DNA from: Actinomycetes bacterium
GTDB taxonomy: Bacteria; Actinomycetota; Thermoleophilia; BMS3ABIN01
NCBI GenBank assembly: GCA_024276735.1
Contig: JAJRWQ010000064.1
Coordinates: forward strand, 1 to 38,014
Direction: 5' to 3'
Length of the DNA stretch: 38,014 bases
A program made the translations under genes and the position numbers. The notes under the pieces were generated by a model, which saw only the letters and a list, made by a program, of their open reading frames with translations, was not told the origin of the DNA and did no database searches. Each line of letters begins with the position of its first letter. Position 1 is the stretch's first letter. Positions 30,419-38,014 of this stretch are shown here, piece by piece.

Positions 30419-31354
30419 ATGACCCGGCTTGACCAGGCCAAGGATCGGCAGCGGGCACCCGTTCGTTCCACGGGCGGCAGGGCGGCGCCCGCGCGGCGGC
30501 CGGCGGAGGCAGGTACCGCCGGCGCTTTCGCCCGCCACCGGCTGCGGGTGCTGGCGGCGGTGGCAGCGTGCTTCCTCCTGCTATGGGTGGCCATCAGGGT
30601 CTTTGCCCAGGTGGATCTCTGGCCGCTGCTGGCGATACCCATCTTTGCCGGCTCTTGGTTCTTCTACGAGGTGGGAGCGCTGGCCTCGGCGGGGGCGGCG
30701 TGGCTGCTGCTCACCCAGGCGGCGCTGGAGCATCCCGGCACCGCCTCGCTCGCCGTGGGCACGTTCGCCGTCCTGGGGGTGGCGATTGGCTTTGCCCAGC
30801 GGCGTCAGCACCGCATTCATCGCCGCATCCTGCGCCACTCGCTCACCGATCCCCTCACCGGCCTCTTCAACTACGGCTACTTCATCAGGGCGCTGGAGCG
30901 GGAGATCAGCCGCGCCGACCGTTACGGCGGCGCCGTCACCCTGGTGATGCTGGACGTCGACCATTTCAAGCTCTTCAACGACCAGTATGGCCACGAGAAG
31001 GGGAACGAGGCCCTGAAGGTGGTGGCGGCCACGCTCAAGCGGGAGAAGCGGCAGTCCGACGTGGCGGCGCGTTACGGCGGCGAGGAGTTCGTGCTGCTGC
31101 TGCCGGAAGGAGAGGCCGCGGGCGTGGAGACGGCCAACCGCATGAAGGAGGCCATCGCCAGGGCGGAGATTCCCGTGGGAGGCGGCGCCTCCACGGGAGT
31201 AACGGTGAGCGTCGGCGTCGCTACCTACCCCGATGCCGCCTCCTCCCGGGACGAGCTGCTGGAAGTGGCCGACAGCCTGCTTTACGCCTCCAAGCGCAAG
31301 GGCCGGAACCAGGTGAGCGTGGCCGAGGCGCGCCAGCAGTTGGCGGTAATTTAA
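30419..31354 (+). CDS. Membrane-bound diguanylate cyclase (GGDEF)
   Basis: A 311-residue enzyme that joins two GTP into the second messenger c-di-GMP. After a basic, disordered stretch of about 40 residues come three hydrophobic spans (about 43-61, 66-90 and 93-125). The GGDEF domain begins L-T-D-P-L-T-G-L-F-N-Y-G-Y-F, has M-L-D-V-D-H-F-K-L-F-N-D-Q-Y-G-H and the active site G-G-E-E-F near 220. The inhibitory I-site R-Q-S-D lies five residues before it, so feedback control should work. There is no PAS, GAF or EAL domain. The gene lies next to secreted repeat proteins, which c-di-GMP commonly regulates, but that link is inference. It ends in TAA. Confidence 0.93.
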   Translation: MTRLDQAKDRQRAPVRSTGGRAAPARRPAEAGTAGAFARHRLRVLAAVAACFLLLWVAIRVFAQVDLWPLLAIPIFAGSWFFYEVGALASAGAAWLLLTQAALEHPGTASLAVGTFAVLGVAIGFAQRRQHRIHRRILRHSLTDPLTGLFNYGYFIRALEREISRADRYGGAVTLVMLDVDHFKLFNDQYGHEKGNEALKVVAATLKREKRQSDVAARYGGEEFVLLLPEGEAAGVETANRMKEAIARAEIPVGGGASTGVTVSVGVATYPDAASSRDELLEVADSLLYASKRKGRNQVSVAEARQQLAVI

Positions 31355-31360
31355 AGAGCG

Positions 31361-31476
31361 GATTCTGGATTCTGGACTCTGGACTCTGGATAAAATCACT
31401 CGCGTCTCGTTGTGGAAACGGGAGTTGAAGGTTTTATCCAGCATCCAGCATCCAGCGTCCAGGGTCTAAGGTCTAA
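31361..31476. repeat. Inverted heptamer-repeat array 1
   Basis: A seven-base period, GATTCTG or GACTCTG, repeats four times from 31361 and ends in GATAAAA. After a 36-base loop, TATCCAG, CATCCAG, CATCCAG, CGTCCAG and two GGTCTAA copies repeat on the opposite strand. The halves can pair as a stem of about 31 bases. It starts just after the stop of the diguanylate cyclase gene. Confidence 0.85.
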
Positions 31477-31531
31477 GACATCTTACCGCCTGCCCCTTGA
31501 TTGAATCCCGGGCGATCGAGTGTCTATTGCG

Positions 31532-31640
31532 GATACTGGATCCTGGTTTTTAGACGCTGGACCAAATCGCTCGGGTCTCCGCGCGGAATCGGGCCTTGAA
31601 GGTTTTATCCAGCGTCCAGCATCCAGCGTCTAGAGTCCGC
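31532..31640. repeat. Inverted heptamer-repeat array 2
   Basis: A diverged second copy of the array at 31361. GATACTG, GATCCTG, GTTTTTA, GACGCTG and GACCAAA are followed by TATCCAG, CGTCCAG, CATCCAG and CGTCTAG. The loops of the two arrays are also alike (AAATC-CTCG-GTCTC and TTGAAGGTTTTATCCAGC). The stop codon of the minus-strand surface protein lies inside the last heptamers. Confidence 0.8.
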
Positions 31641-34600
31641 TCCCCACTACTTCATTGAAGTACCCGTAGTAGAGCACCCGCTGGGAGGCGATGGCGTCTG
31701 CCGGGGTGGTGTGGGCGCTGTCGGCGAAGGTCCTGACCTCCACCGGGCCGCCGATCACCTGGTCGAAGGTGGGAGTGACGTTCGCACCGGGAGCCAGGGG
31801 ACCGCCGCTCCAGCTCCCCGGGGTGGCGGCGGGGCAGTCGCTCTCGTCACAGAGCTTCTGGCCGGCGACCCAGATCTCGTAGTAGAGGTCGCCGCTGGCG
31901 GCAGGGGGATTGGCGACGAGCACCCAGTTGCGCATGCCGGCGGTCTGCTGGTCGTACCAGGTCCAGAGGTAGTGGCCGGTGAGCGCCGAGGCCGGGTAGC
32001 CCATGGTCTCGCCGAAGGAGGGGCCGAAGACGATGCGCTGGGAGGCGATCACCTTGGCCGGCGAGTGATCGGCGCTCTTCCAGGCGGTGAGCTCCACCGG
32101 GCCGTTCGCCAGGCCGCTCACGCCCTCCTCGGAGAAGCGGAAGGTGTGGATGTCCCCGTCAGACCCCTGGGGGGCCAGGGTGCCCTGGTAGCAGGCGGTG
32201 CCGGGATCGCTGCTGGGGGTGCCGTCGGCGTTGCAGCCGCCGGCCACCTCCACCCGGTAGGTGACCTGTTCGCTCTCGGTGTTGGCGATGAGCATCCAGT
32301 TGCGGCCGTACTTGTCGTCGTACCAGGTCCAGAGGTAGTGGTCGGAGAGCTCGCCGGCAGGCACGCCCACCGCCTCGTTGAAGGCGCTGCCGTGGCCCGA
32401 GAGCACCCGCTGGGAGGCGATGACGTCGCGGCGGTCGGCGGCATTGTTCCAGTCGCCGCCGGCGACGTAGGCCTTCACCTCCACCGGGCCGCCCTGCTTG
32501 CCGGGGAAGGTGGGGGTGACGTTATCGCCGGGGGCGATCTCGAAGTAGTACTGGCCGTAGTCGCTCCTGGCGGGGTCCAGCCGGTTCTGTTGCTTCTCGC
32601 CGGCGATGTAGACCTCGGCGCGCACCGTCTCCGTCTCGGAGGGATTGGCGGCGAGGATCCAGTTGGCGTAGCCGTCGCTCAGCTGGTCGTACCAGGGCCA
32701 GTAGTAGTGGTCGGCGAGGCGGGACTCTTCCATGCCGGTCACCTCCTCCAGGGAGTGGCCGCCCTTGGGCCAGAGGGTGCGCTGGGAGACCAGCGCCTTC
32801 TCGCCGTTCTGGGAGGTGACCTTGACGGGGCCGCCGATGAGGCCGTCGTAAGCAGGGGTCATCGTCTTTCCCGGGGGCACCTCGCCGGGCGCGCAGGGGG
32901 TGGTGGCGCAGCCGGTATCGTTGCCGAAAGAGTACTGGGAGAGATCCTGGTCGTTGCCGGCGATGGCGAGCGAAAAGGTCGTGGAGCCGCCGGAGCCGCC
33001 GGGGTTGCCCATCAGCACCCAGTTGCTGGAGTACCGGTTGTCGTACCAGGTGAAGAAGTAGTGGCGCATGACGTGGAAGGTGCCGCTGATGGCAACCTGG
33101 TTACCCGCCTTGTCGCTCACCGTGCCGCCTACCTGGTGTTCGCCCGGGGCCAGGCCGCTCACCGGGCAGGAAGCGCCGCTGCCGGTGATGCTGCAGCCGG
33201 CTACGGGGGATCCGTCCAGGGTGATGCTGGTGGCCGCGGCATCGATGCCGCTGGCGGCGTCGCTGTAATCGATGGTGATGGTGGTGCTGTCGCCGTCCAC
33301 CGGCGACGCCGGGGCGGTGACGGTGGCAACGGGGCCGGTGGCGTCGATCTTCACGTAGACGGTAGTCCAGGCGCCGTTGTTGCCTGCCTTGTCCACGGGA
33401 TAGTACTGCAGGTTATGGGTGCCGTCGCCGCTCACTGTCACCGTGTCGCCGTTCTGCCAGCTGCCGCCGTCCAGCCGGTACTTGACCACGTCGCAGCCGG
33501 AGGTGGCGTCGTGGCAGGAGAGATGCACGGTGACATCGGTATGCTGCCAGCCACCCGGCGCGTCGTCCGACGCCGTGGGTGGCACGGTGTCGATGGTGAA
33601 GGAGCCGTCGGCGGTTCCCACGTTGCCGTCGTAATCCTCGATGGTGAGGTGGGCGGAGTAGTTGCCGTCCCCGACTTGGCTCAGTGTACAGGAAATGCCG
33701 GAGCCGGTGCCGTCGGCACCGCAGGGGTAGGGCCCGTTACCGTTCAGGTAGACCTTCGCCAGCCAGTACTTGACTCCGCCCGAGGGTGCCGGGTCACTGT
33801 ACTTGGCGGTGATCACCGGGAAGTGCGTCTTCAGGTAGCCGGTGGGGCCCTGGTAGGTCAGCGTGGGAGCGACGTTGTCTCCCACCTGGAAGCCGCCGCC
33901 GATGGTGGCCTCGTTGCCAACCGTATCGGCGATGGAGCCGCTGATGGCGTGGGAGCCGTATGACAGGCCCGAGACGGGGCAGCTGGCGCCGCTCGCGGAG
34001 ACGCTGCAGCCGGTGAGCACGTTGCCGTCCAGCTTGATGGTCAGCGAGCCGGTGTCGACGCCGGCGCCGGAGTCGCTGAAAGCGGCGCTGATGGTGGCAG
34101 AGTCGCTGTAAATTGTTCCCGAAGGCGACAGGTTGCTCACGGTGGGGGGAGTGGTATCGACGGTGAAGCTGCCGCTGCCGCTGCCGGTGTTGCCGTCGGT
34201 ATCGGTGATGTAGATGGTGGCCGTGTAAGTTCCGTCGGCGAGGCCGGAGGCGCTGCAGGTGATGTTGTTCCCGTTCACGCTGCAGGCCGAGTGGGCGCCG
34301 CCGTTGAGGCTGAGCTCGGCGCTGCCGGTGTCGACGCCGCTCGAGGGCTCGGCATCGGCGAAGGTGGCGGTGAGCGTGGGTGTGCCGTTGCCCAGGACGC
34401 CGGTGGACCCGTTATAGGTCACCTGCGGCGGCTGGTTGTCACCCACGGGGAAGCTGCTGCCGAACTGGCTGGTATTGCCGGCGTTGTCGGAAACCGAGCC
34501 CACGAAACTGTGAGCCCCGTACGCCAGCCCCGACACCGGGCAGGAAACCGAGCTTGCCGTGACCGTGCAGCCGGTGAGCGGATTGCCGTCCAGCGATACC

Positions 34601-35703
34601 GTCACCGAGGAGGTGTCGATGCCGGAGACGGAGTCGCTGTAATCGGTGCCGATGATGGTGGCGCCGCTGTAAATCGTGCCTGCGGGGTGGGTATTGGTGA
34701 TGGCGGGCGGCGTGTGGTCCACCCAGCCGTCTATGGTGGTCCAGGGATAGGAGTCGATGATGCCGGCGGCGGTGTAGGGATTGTCACAGAAGTTGTCACC
34801 GTCGAGGTTCTGGCAACCGGCGTAGTCTTCCCAGTAGTTGCCTCCCACCGGCGGCGCCTGGAAAAAGGCGTTGCCGCCGCCGCCGCTGGCTTGCGCCTGG
34901 ATCGTGTTGAACTGGAAGTCGTTGTTGTACACCAGGTTGCTGTTGGAGGCCGACATGTCGACCCCGATGAAATTGTTGGAAAAGATGTTGTCGTGCAAGG
35001 TGTTGCTGAATGCCGCCTCCATGTAAACACCGTTGGAGCAACTGAGCACCATGTTGCTGGTGAGCTGGTTGTGGCTGGCGCTTTCGATGCGCACGCAGTC
35101 GGACCCGTTGTTGCTAAGCTGGTTGCCGTTGAGCAGGTTGTTGTCGCTGGCGGATAGCATGTGCACGCCGTGCCCGTTGGTCCCGGCGACGGTGAGGCCG
35201 CTGAGCTGGTTGTTCGAAGAACCCTCGAGGCGGATACCGTTGCCGGTGCCGGAGTTGTTGAAGGTGCTGTCCGCCAGGTTATTGGAGTTCGAGTTCACCA
35301 GGCGCAGGCCGTTGAGGCCGCTGGCGCTGGCGTTGCTGTTCATGATCTGGTTGCCGCTGGAGTTTTCCAGGTAGAAAGCGTCGCCGAAGCCGCTCAGGTT
35401 CAGGTTGGTGATGGTCACGTTGGTGCGGCCGTACATGTAGACTCCGATGCCGGTGCCGGCGTTGCCGGTGACGGTGTGGTAGTTGCCGTCCAGCGTGATG
35501 CCGTCGGAGGCGATCTCCAGGGCGACGCCGCTGCTGGAGATGTCGGAATTGAGGGTGCAGGTCTTGCTGCCGGACGACCAGCTGCCGATGAGGCTGCAAT
35601 CGCCGCCGCCGGTGGTGTCGGAGATGACGTAGTCGGCGATGGTCAGCGCCGAGCCCTGCAGGGGCATGACCAACAGCAGCGTCGACGCGGCAACTGCCAG
35701 CAA
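31630..35703 (-). CDS. Large secreted protein: beta-helix, Ig-like repeats, four WTWYD repeats
   Basis: A protein of at least 1357 residues. The signal peptide ends near L-Q-G-S-A-L-T. Residues 30-325 form a NosD-like right-handed beta-helix with N-x-x-N-N-x-L-x-x-N repeats. Residues 326-870 hold Ig-like domains with the repeated phrase D-T-T-P-P, S-G-x-D-T-x-S and C-P-V-S-G-L. The last 480 residues are four repeats of about 120, each opening H-Y-L-W-T-W-Y-D-x-N-W-V-L-x-A-N-P and closing G-P-V-E-V, I-A-S-Q-R-V-L and F-N-E. The start is unsure: TTG 35703 would give a signal peptide with no basic residues, while the frame stays open upstream, with K-S-I-A-E-T-R-T-V-L-L just before it but no normal start codon (CTG 35757 follows GGAG). 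It ends in TAG. Confidence 0.85.
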   Translation of the reverse strand: MLAVAASTLLLVMPLQGSALTIADYVISDTTGGGDCSLIGSWSSGSKTCTLNSDISSSGVALEIASDGITLDGNYHTVTGNAGTGIGVYMYGRTNVTITNLNLSGFGDAFYLENSSGNQIMNSNASASGLNGLRLVNSNSNNLADSTFNNSGTGNGIRLEGSSNNQLSGLTVAGTNGHGVHMLSASDNNLLNGNQLSNNGSDCVRIESASHNQLTSNMVLSCSNGVYMEAAFSNTLHDNIFSNNFIGVDMSASNSNLVYNNDFQFNTIQAQASGGGGNAFFQAPPVGGNYWEDYAGCQNLDGDNFCDNPYTAAGIIDSYPWTTIDGWVDHTPPAITNTHPAGTIYSGATIIGTDYSDSVSGIDTSSVTVSLDGNPLTGCTVTASSVSCPVSGLAYGAHSFVGSVSDNAGNTSQFGSSFPVGDNQPPQVTYNGSTGVLGNGTPTLTATFADAEPSSGVDTGSAELSLNGGAHSACSVNGNNITCSASGLADGTYTATIYITDTDGNTGSGSGSFTVDTTPPTVSNLSPSGTIYSDSATISAAFSDSGAGVDTGSLTIKLDGNVLTGCSVSASGASCPVSGLSYGSHAISGSIADTVGNEATIGGGFQVGDNVAPTLTYQGPTGYLKTHFPVITAKYSDPAPSGGVKYWLAKVYLNGNGPYPCGADGTGSGISCTLSQVGDGNYSAHLTIEDYDGNVGTADGSFTIDTVPPTASDDAPGGWQHTDVTVHLSCHDATSGCDVVKYRLDGGSWQNGDTVTVSGDGTHNLQYYPVDKAGNNGAWTTVYVKIDATGPVATVTAPASPVDGDSTTITIDYSDAASGIDAAATSITLDGSPVAGCSITGSGASCPVSGLAPGEHQVGGTVSDKAGNQVAISGTFHVMRHYFFTWYDNRYSSNWVLMGNPGGSGGSTTFSLAIAGNDQDLSQYSFGNDTGCATTPCAPGEVPPGKTMTPAYDGLIGGPVKVTSQNGEKALVSQRTLWPKGGHSLEEVTGMEESRLADHYYWPWYDQLSDGYANWILAANPSETETVRAEVYIAGEKQQNRLDPARSDYGQYYFEIAPGDNVTPTFPGKQGGPVEVKAYVAGGDWNNAADRRDVIASQRVLSGHGSAFNEAVGVPAGELSDHYLWTWYDDKYGRNWMLIANTESEQVTYRVEVAGGCNADGTPSSDPGTACYQGTLAPQGSDGDIHTFRFSEEGVSGLANGPVELTAWKSADHSPAKVIASQRIVFGPSFGETMGYPASALTGHYLWTWYDQQTAGMRNWVLVANPPAASGDLYYEIWVAGQKLCDESDCPAATPGSWSGGPLAPGANVTPTFDQVIGGPVEVRTFADSAHTTPADAIASQRVLYYGYFNEVVGSGL

Positions 35704-35847
35704 GACGAGCAGAACGGTCCTCGTCTCGGCGATGCTCTTGTATGCGGGTGTTCGCAGGGTTACTCCGGGGTGTTCAACTGCCGCGCCGCTTACCGCCTTT
35801 CGCGGGCGGGGCCGGCGTATGAAGGCAACGAAGAAAGCATTTTTTGT

Positions 35848-35864
35848 ATTCTAACACGTATTAG
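35848..35864 (-). promoter_or_regulatory. Promoter -10 overlapping a palindromic operator, surface-protein gene
   Basis: On the minus strand TAGAAT (35853-35848) is followed after seven bases by an ATG at 35840, out of frame with the large protein. CTAACACGTATTAG at 35851-35864 is a 14-base palindrome with one mismatched pair that overlaps the -10. It looks like a repressor site. Confidence 0.5.
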
Positions 35865-35963
35865 CCGGGTTTTGCATCAGTGAAATACCCGGAGTCGAGC
35901 GGTATCGGCGTGGTGATGAGGCGGGCCTTTCGCGTGGCGGGCACTGCGCGCCCGGAGGGCCTT

Positions 35964-35993
35964 CCCGCCGCTGGCGGCGCCGGCGCCGGCGGG
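35964..35993 (-). terminator. GC-rich hairpin after the second surface-protein gene
   Basis: CCCGCCG and CGGCGGG enclose a 16-base GC-rich loop that can pair further. It lies just past the stop at 36002 on the minus strand. There is no T-run. Confidence 0.3.
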
Positions 35994-36001
35994 CCTTGCG
36001 C

Positions 36002-38014
36002 TCAGTCGAGCACCGTGCCCAGCGTCTCGTTGAAGAAGCCGTTGTAGAGCACCCGCTGCGAGGCCATCACGTCGCGGCGGTCGGCGGCATTGTTCCAGTC
36101 GCCGCCGTCGACGTAGGCGCGCACCTCCACCGGCCCGTCCATGTAGCTGCCGAAGCGGGGGGTGACGCGCTCGCCCGGTCCCAGCGTCCACACGTCGGGC
36201 TTGGCGGGGTCGTTGTCCTCGTGCATGCGGTTGCCGTTGATCCAGACCTCCACCCTGATGGTCTCGGTGGTGGAGGGATTGGCCACCAGCACCCAGTTGA
36301 CCATGCCCAGGCTGAGCTGGTCGTACCAGGTCCAGTGGTAGCTGCTGTCGAGCTGCGTGTACGGGTAACCCATGACCTCGCCGAACGACGGGCCCCAGGT
36401 GATGCGCTGGGAGGCGATCACCTTGGCGGGCACGGAGCCGTCGATGGCGTCCTGCCAGGCCTGCACCTCCACCGGCCCGTTCATCACGTTGTCGAACTCC
36501 GGCGTCACCCGCTGGCCGGGGCCGATGATCCCCGTCTGGCAGGCGCGGTTGGGCCCGGGGTTCTGGCAGCCGCCGGCGATGTCTATCCGGTAATAGACGG
36601 CGAAGGCGGCGTTCTGGTTGGCCACCAGCACCCAGTTGCGCGAGCCCTCGCTGGCGCTGTCGTACCAGGTCCAGAGGTAGTGGTCGGAAAGCTCCTCTTC
36701 CGGCACCCCTACTGCCTCGTTGAAGGCGGTGTCGTTGTTCATCAGCACCCGCTGCGAGGCCATCACCTTCGCCGGCGTCGCCTTGGTGGCGTCGGTCCAG
36801 GCCTGTACCTCCACGGGACCGTCCATCACCCCGGGGAACTGGGGATAGACGTTCTCGTCGGGCGCCACGGTGCCGCTGTCCACCAGGGTGCCGGCGATGC
36901 GGATCTCGTAGTAGACGTCGAAGTCGTTGGGGTTGCCCACCAGCACCCAGTTGCGGTAGCCGGGGCTCAGCTGGTCGTACCAGGTCCAGTAGAAGTGGCT
37001 GGAGAGACGCTGTTCGTCGACGCCCAGCACCTCCTCGAAGGAGTTTTCCGCCCACAGGGTGCGCTGGCTGACGATGGCCTTCCTGCCGTCCAGCGAGCTG
37101 GTCTCGACGGGGCCGTCCATCAGGCCCGCGTACCTGGGAGTGATGCTGCTGCCCGCGCCCACGACGCCGCCGTTGTGGGAGGAGAGGTCCATCTGCCGGC
37201 CGCCGATGAACAGGTCGAAGCGGGCATCGTCGGGAGCGCCCACGGGGTTGGCCATCAGCACCCAGTTGCGTGCATAGAGGTTGTCGTACCAGGTCCAGAG
37301 GTAGTTGCGCGCGGTGACGAAGCTGCCGCTGACGGGAGCGGTATTGCCGCTGGCGTCGGCCACGGTGCCGCCGATGACGTGCGTTCCCGGCTGCAGGTCG
37401 TAGACCGCGCAGGCGGCGCTGCCGGCGGTGATGGTGCAGCCGCTCACCGGGTTGCCGTCGATGGTGATGTTCACCGCGGAGGTGTCGATGCCGGACTCGT
37501 TGTCCTCGAAGTAGACCACCACCACCGCGTCGGAGGAGCGCACGCAGCCGCCGGGACGAACGTCGATGACGTTCGGCGGCATGTGGTCGCCGCCGCCCGC
37601 GGCCACGTTGAACGAACCGTTGGCGCTGCCCACGTTGCCGGCGTTGTCGGCGGCATGGATCTCGACGGTATGGTTGCCCGAGGTGAGCCCGCTGACGTCG
37701 CAGATCACGCTGGCGGTGGTGACGGTGCAGCCGCCCAGGGGGCTGCCGTCCAGGTACACGGCCACCGAGGCGGCGTCCACCCCGGAGCCGGGATCATTCA
37801 GGTAGGCGCTGATGGTGGCGCTGTTGCCGCTGATGGTGCCGCTGGGCTGGATGTTGGTGATCGCCGGCGGCGTGGTGTCGGCAGCGCCGGCGCTCACCGT
37901 GAAGCTGCCGCTGCCGCTGCCCGTGTTGCCGTCGTTGTCGGCCACCGAGACATTTATCGTGTGATTGCCGTCGGCCAGGCCGGTGACATTGCAGCTCACC
38001 GTGGCGGCACCCAC
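36002..38014 (-). CDS. Second secreted Ig-like/WTWYD-repeat protein (partial)
   Basis: The 670 visible residues run off the right edge, so the signal peptide is not seen. About 235 residues of Ig-like domains come first, with D-T-T-P-P-A-I-T-N, D-G-S-P-L-G-G-C and a G-T-V-A-D-A-S-G-N close. Four WTWYD repeats follow at about 37003-37308, 36689-37002, 36349-36688 and 36002-36348, each with W-T-W-Y-D, N-W-V-L, G-P-V-E and A-S-Q-R. They align one to one with the four repeats of the neighbouring protein, even in the cysteine-bearing third repeat and the G-G-D-W-N-N-A-A-D-R-R-D insert. The pair clearly arose by duplication. It ends in TGA; no sortase motif or anchor is seen. Confidence 0.87.
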   Translation of the reverse strand: MGAATVSCNVTGLADGNHTINVSVADNDGNTGSGSGSFTVSAGAADTTPPAITNIQPSGTISGNSATISAYLNDPGSGVDAASVAVYLDGSPLGGCTVTTASVICDVSGLTSGNHTVEIHAADNAGNVGSANGSFNVAAGGGDHMPPNVIDVRPGGCVRSSDAVVVVYFEDNESGIDTSAVNITIDGNPVSGCTITAGSAACAVYDLQPGTHVIGGTVADASGNTAPVSGSFVTARNYLWTWYDNLYARNWVLMANPVGAPDDARFDLFIGGRQMDLSSHNGGVVGAGSSITPRYAGLMDGPVETSSLDGRKAIVSQRTLWAENSFEEVLGVDEQRLSSHFYWTWYDQLSPGYRNWVLVGNPNDFDVYYEIRIAGTLVDSGTVAPDENVYPQFPGVMDGPVEVQAWTDATKATPAKVMASQRVLMNNDTAFNEAVGVPEEELSDHYLWTWYDSASEGSRNWVLVANQNAAFAVYYRIDIAGGCQNPGPNRACQTGIIGPGQRVTPEFDNVMNGPVEVQAWQDAIDGSVPAKVIASQRITWGPSFGEVMGYPYTQLDSSYHWTWYDQLSLGMVNWVLVANPSTTETIRVEVWINGNRMHEDNDPAKPDVWTLGPGERVTPRFGSYMDGPVEVRAYVDGGDWNNAADRRDVMASQRVLYNGFFNETLGTVLD

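Noticed and set aside
31361-31640. CRISPR array
   Set aside because: The repeat unit is seven bases, contiguous and inverted, with no spacers.
31711-33963. A 750-codon open frame on the plus strand
   Set aside because: It is antisense to the WTWYD and Ig-like repeats; its apparent repeats only mirror theirs.
35790-35840. A 16-codon leader peptide gene (starting at a leaderless ATG)
   Set aside because: It has no recognisable attenuator features; a frameshift joining it to the signal peptide is at least as likely, so it is only mentioned in a finding.

Overview
This is a very GC-rich bacterial chromosome window with dense gene packing. The protein families (ParAB and a parS site, MnmE/MnmG/RsmG, NrdR with a class II cobalamin-dependent ribonucleotide reductase, rubrerythrin-like proteins, large secreted repeat proteins) and the many apparently leaderless genes fit a deep-branching, probably anaerobic or microaerobic, Actinomycetota-like lineage. 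That placement is inference: no rRNA or other strong taxonomic marker is present, and I saw no tRNA gene or CRISPR array.

Layout. 1-4757: the 3' end of a membrane glycosyltransferase-like gene, then minus-strand galT, a small DUF6504-like gene, an MFS transporter, a metallophosphoesterase broken by an in-frame TAG, fxsA and a small membrane protein. 5025-8833: plus-strand ABC_ATPase-family protein, a CysD/PAPS-reductase-family protein, a small Cys-rich DUF6485-like protein also broken by an in-frame TAG, and two small membrane or secreted proteins. 8846-13271: mixed small genes, including a 64-residue ferritin-like protein, a large unknown membrane protein, an archaemetzincin-like protease, pyrE and a DUF1848 protein. 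13355-17659: a CsoR/CstR-family repressor with an odd start codon, a class A penicillin-binding protein, and an anchored protein with carboxypeptidase-regulatory-like domains.

17549-24639 is a minus-strand gyrase-free origin-type cluster read as mnmE, a short MnmG-like paralogue, mnmG (with a perfect parS inside it), rsmG, parA, parB and a Roadblock/LC7 protein. 24734-27154 has a DUF255 thioredoxin-fold protein and a rubredoxin-ferritin fusion. 27448-30326 holds a candidate pair of NrdR boxes, nrdR, and nrdJ, whose zinc-binding tail is separated from the main body by a third in-frame TAG. 30419-38014 has a diguanylate cyclase, two inverted heptamer-repeat arrays, and two tandem secreted proteins that share a C-terminal repeat built around a WTWYD motif.

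The points most worth a second look are: three conserved genes interrupted only by TAG; a recurring promoter geometry that puts a -10 hexamer six bases before the start codon; the MnmG-like paralogue inside the mnmE-mnmG operon; a Roadblock gene attached to parAB; the paired NrdR boxes exactly 31 bp apart; and the WTWYD-repeat surface proteins. UAG is also an ordinary stop for several genes here (mnmE, parB, nrdR, galT), so a full reassignment of UAG is unlikely, and sequence error remains a live explanation.
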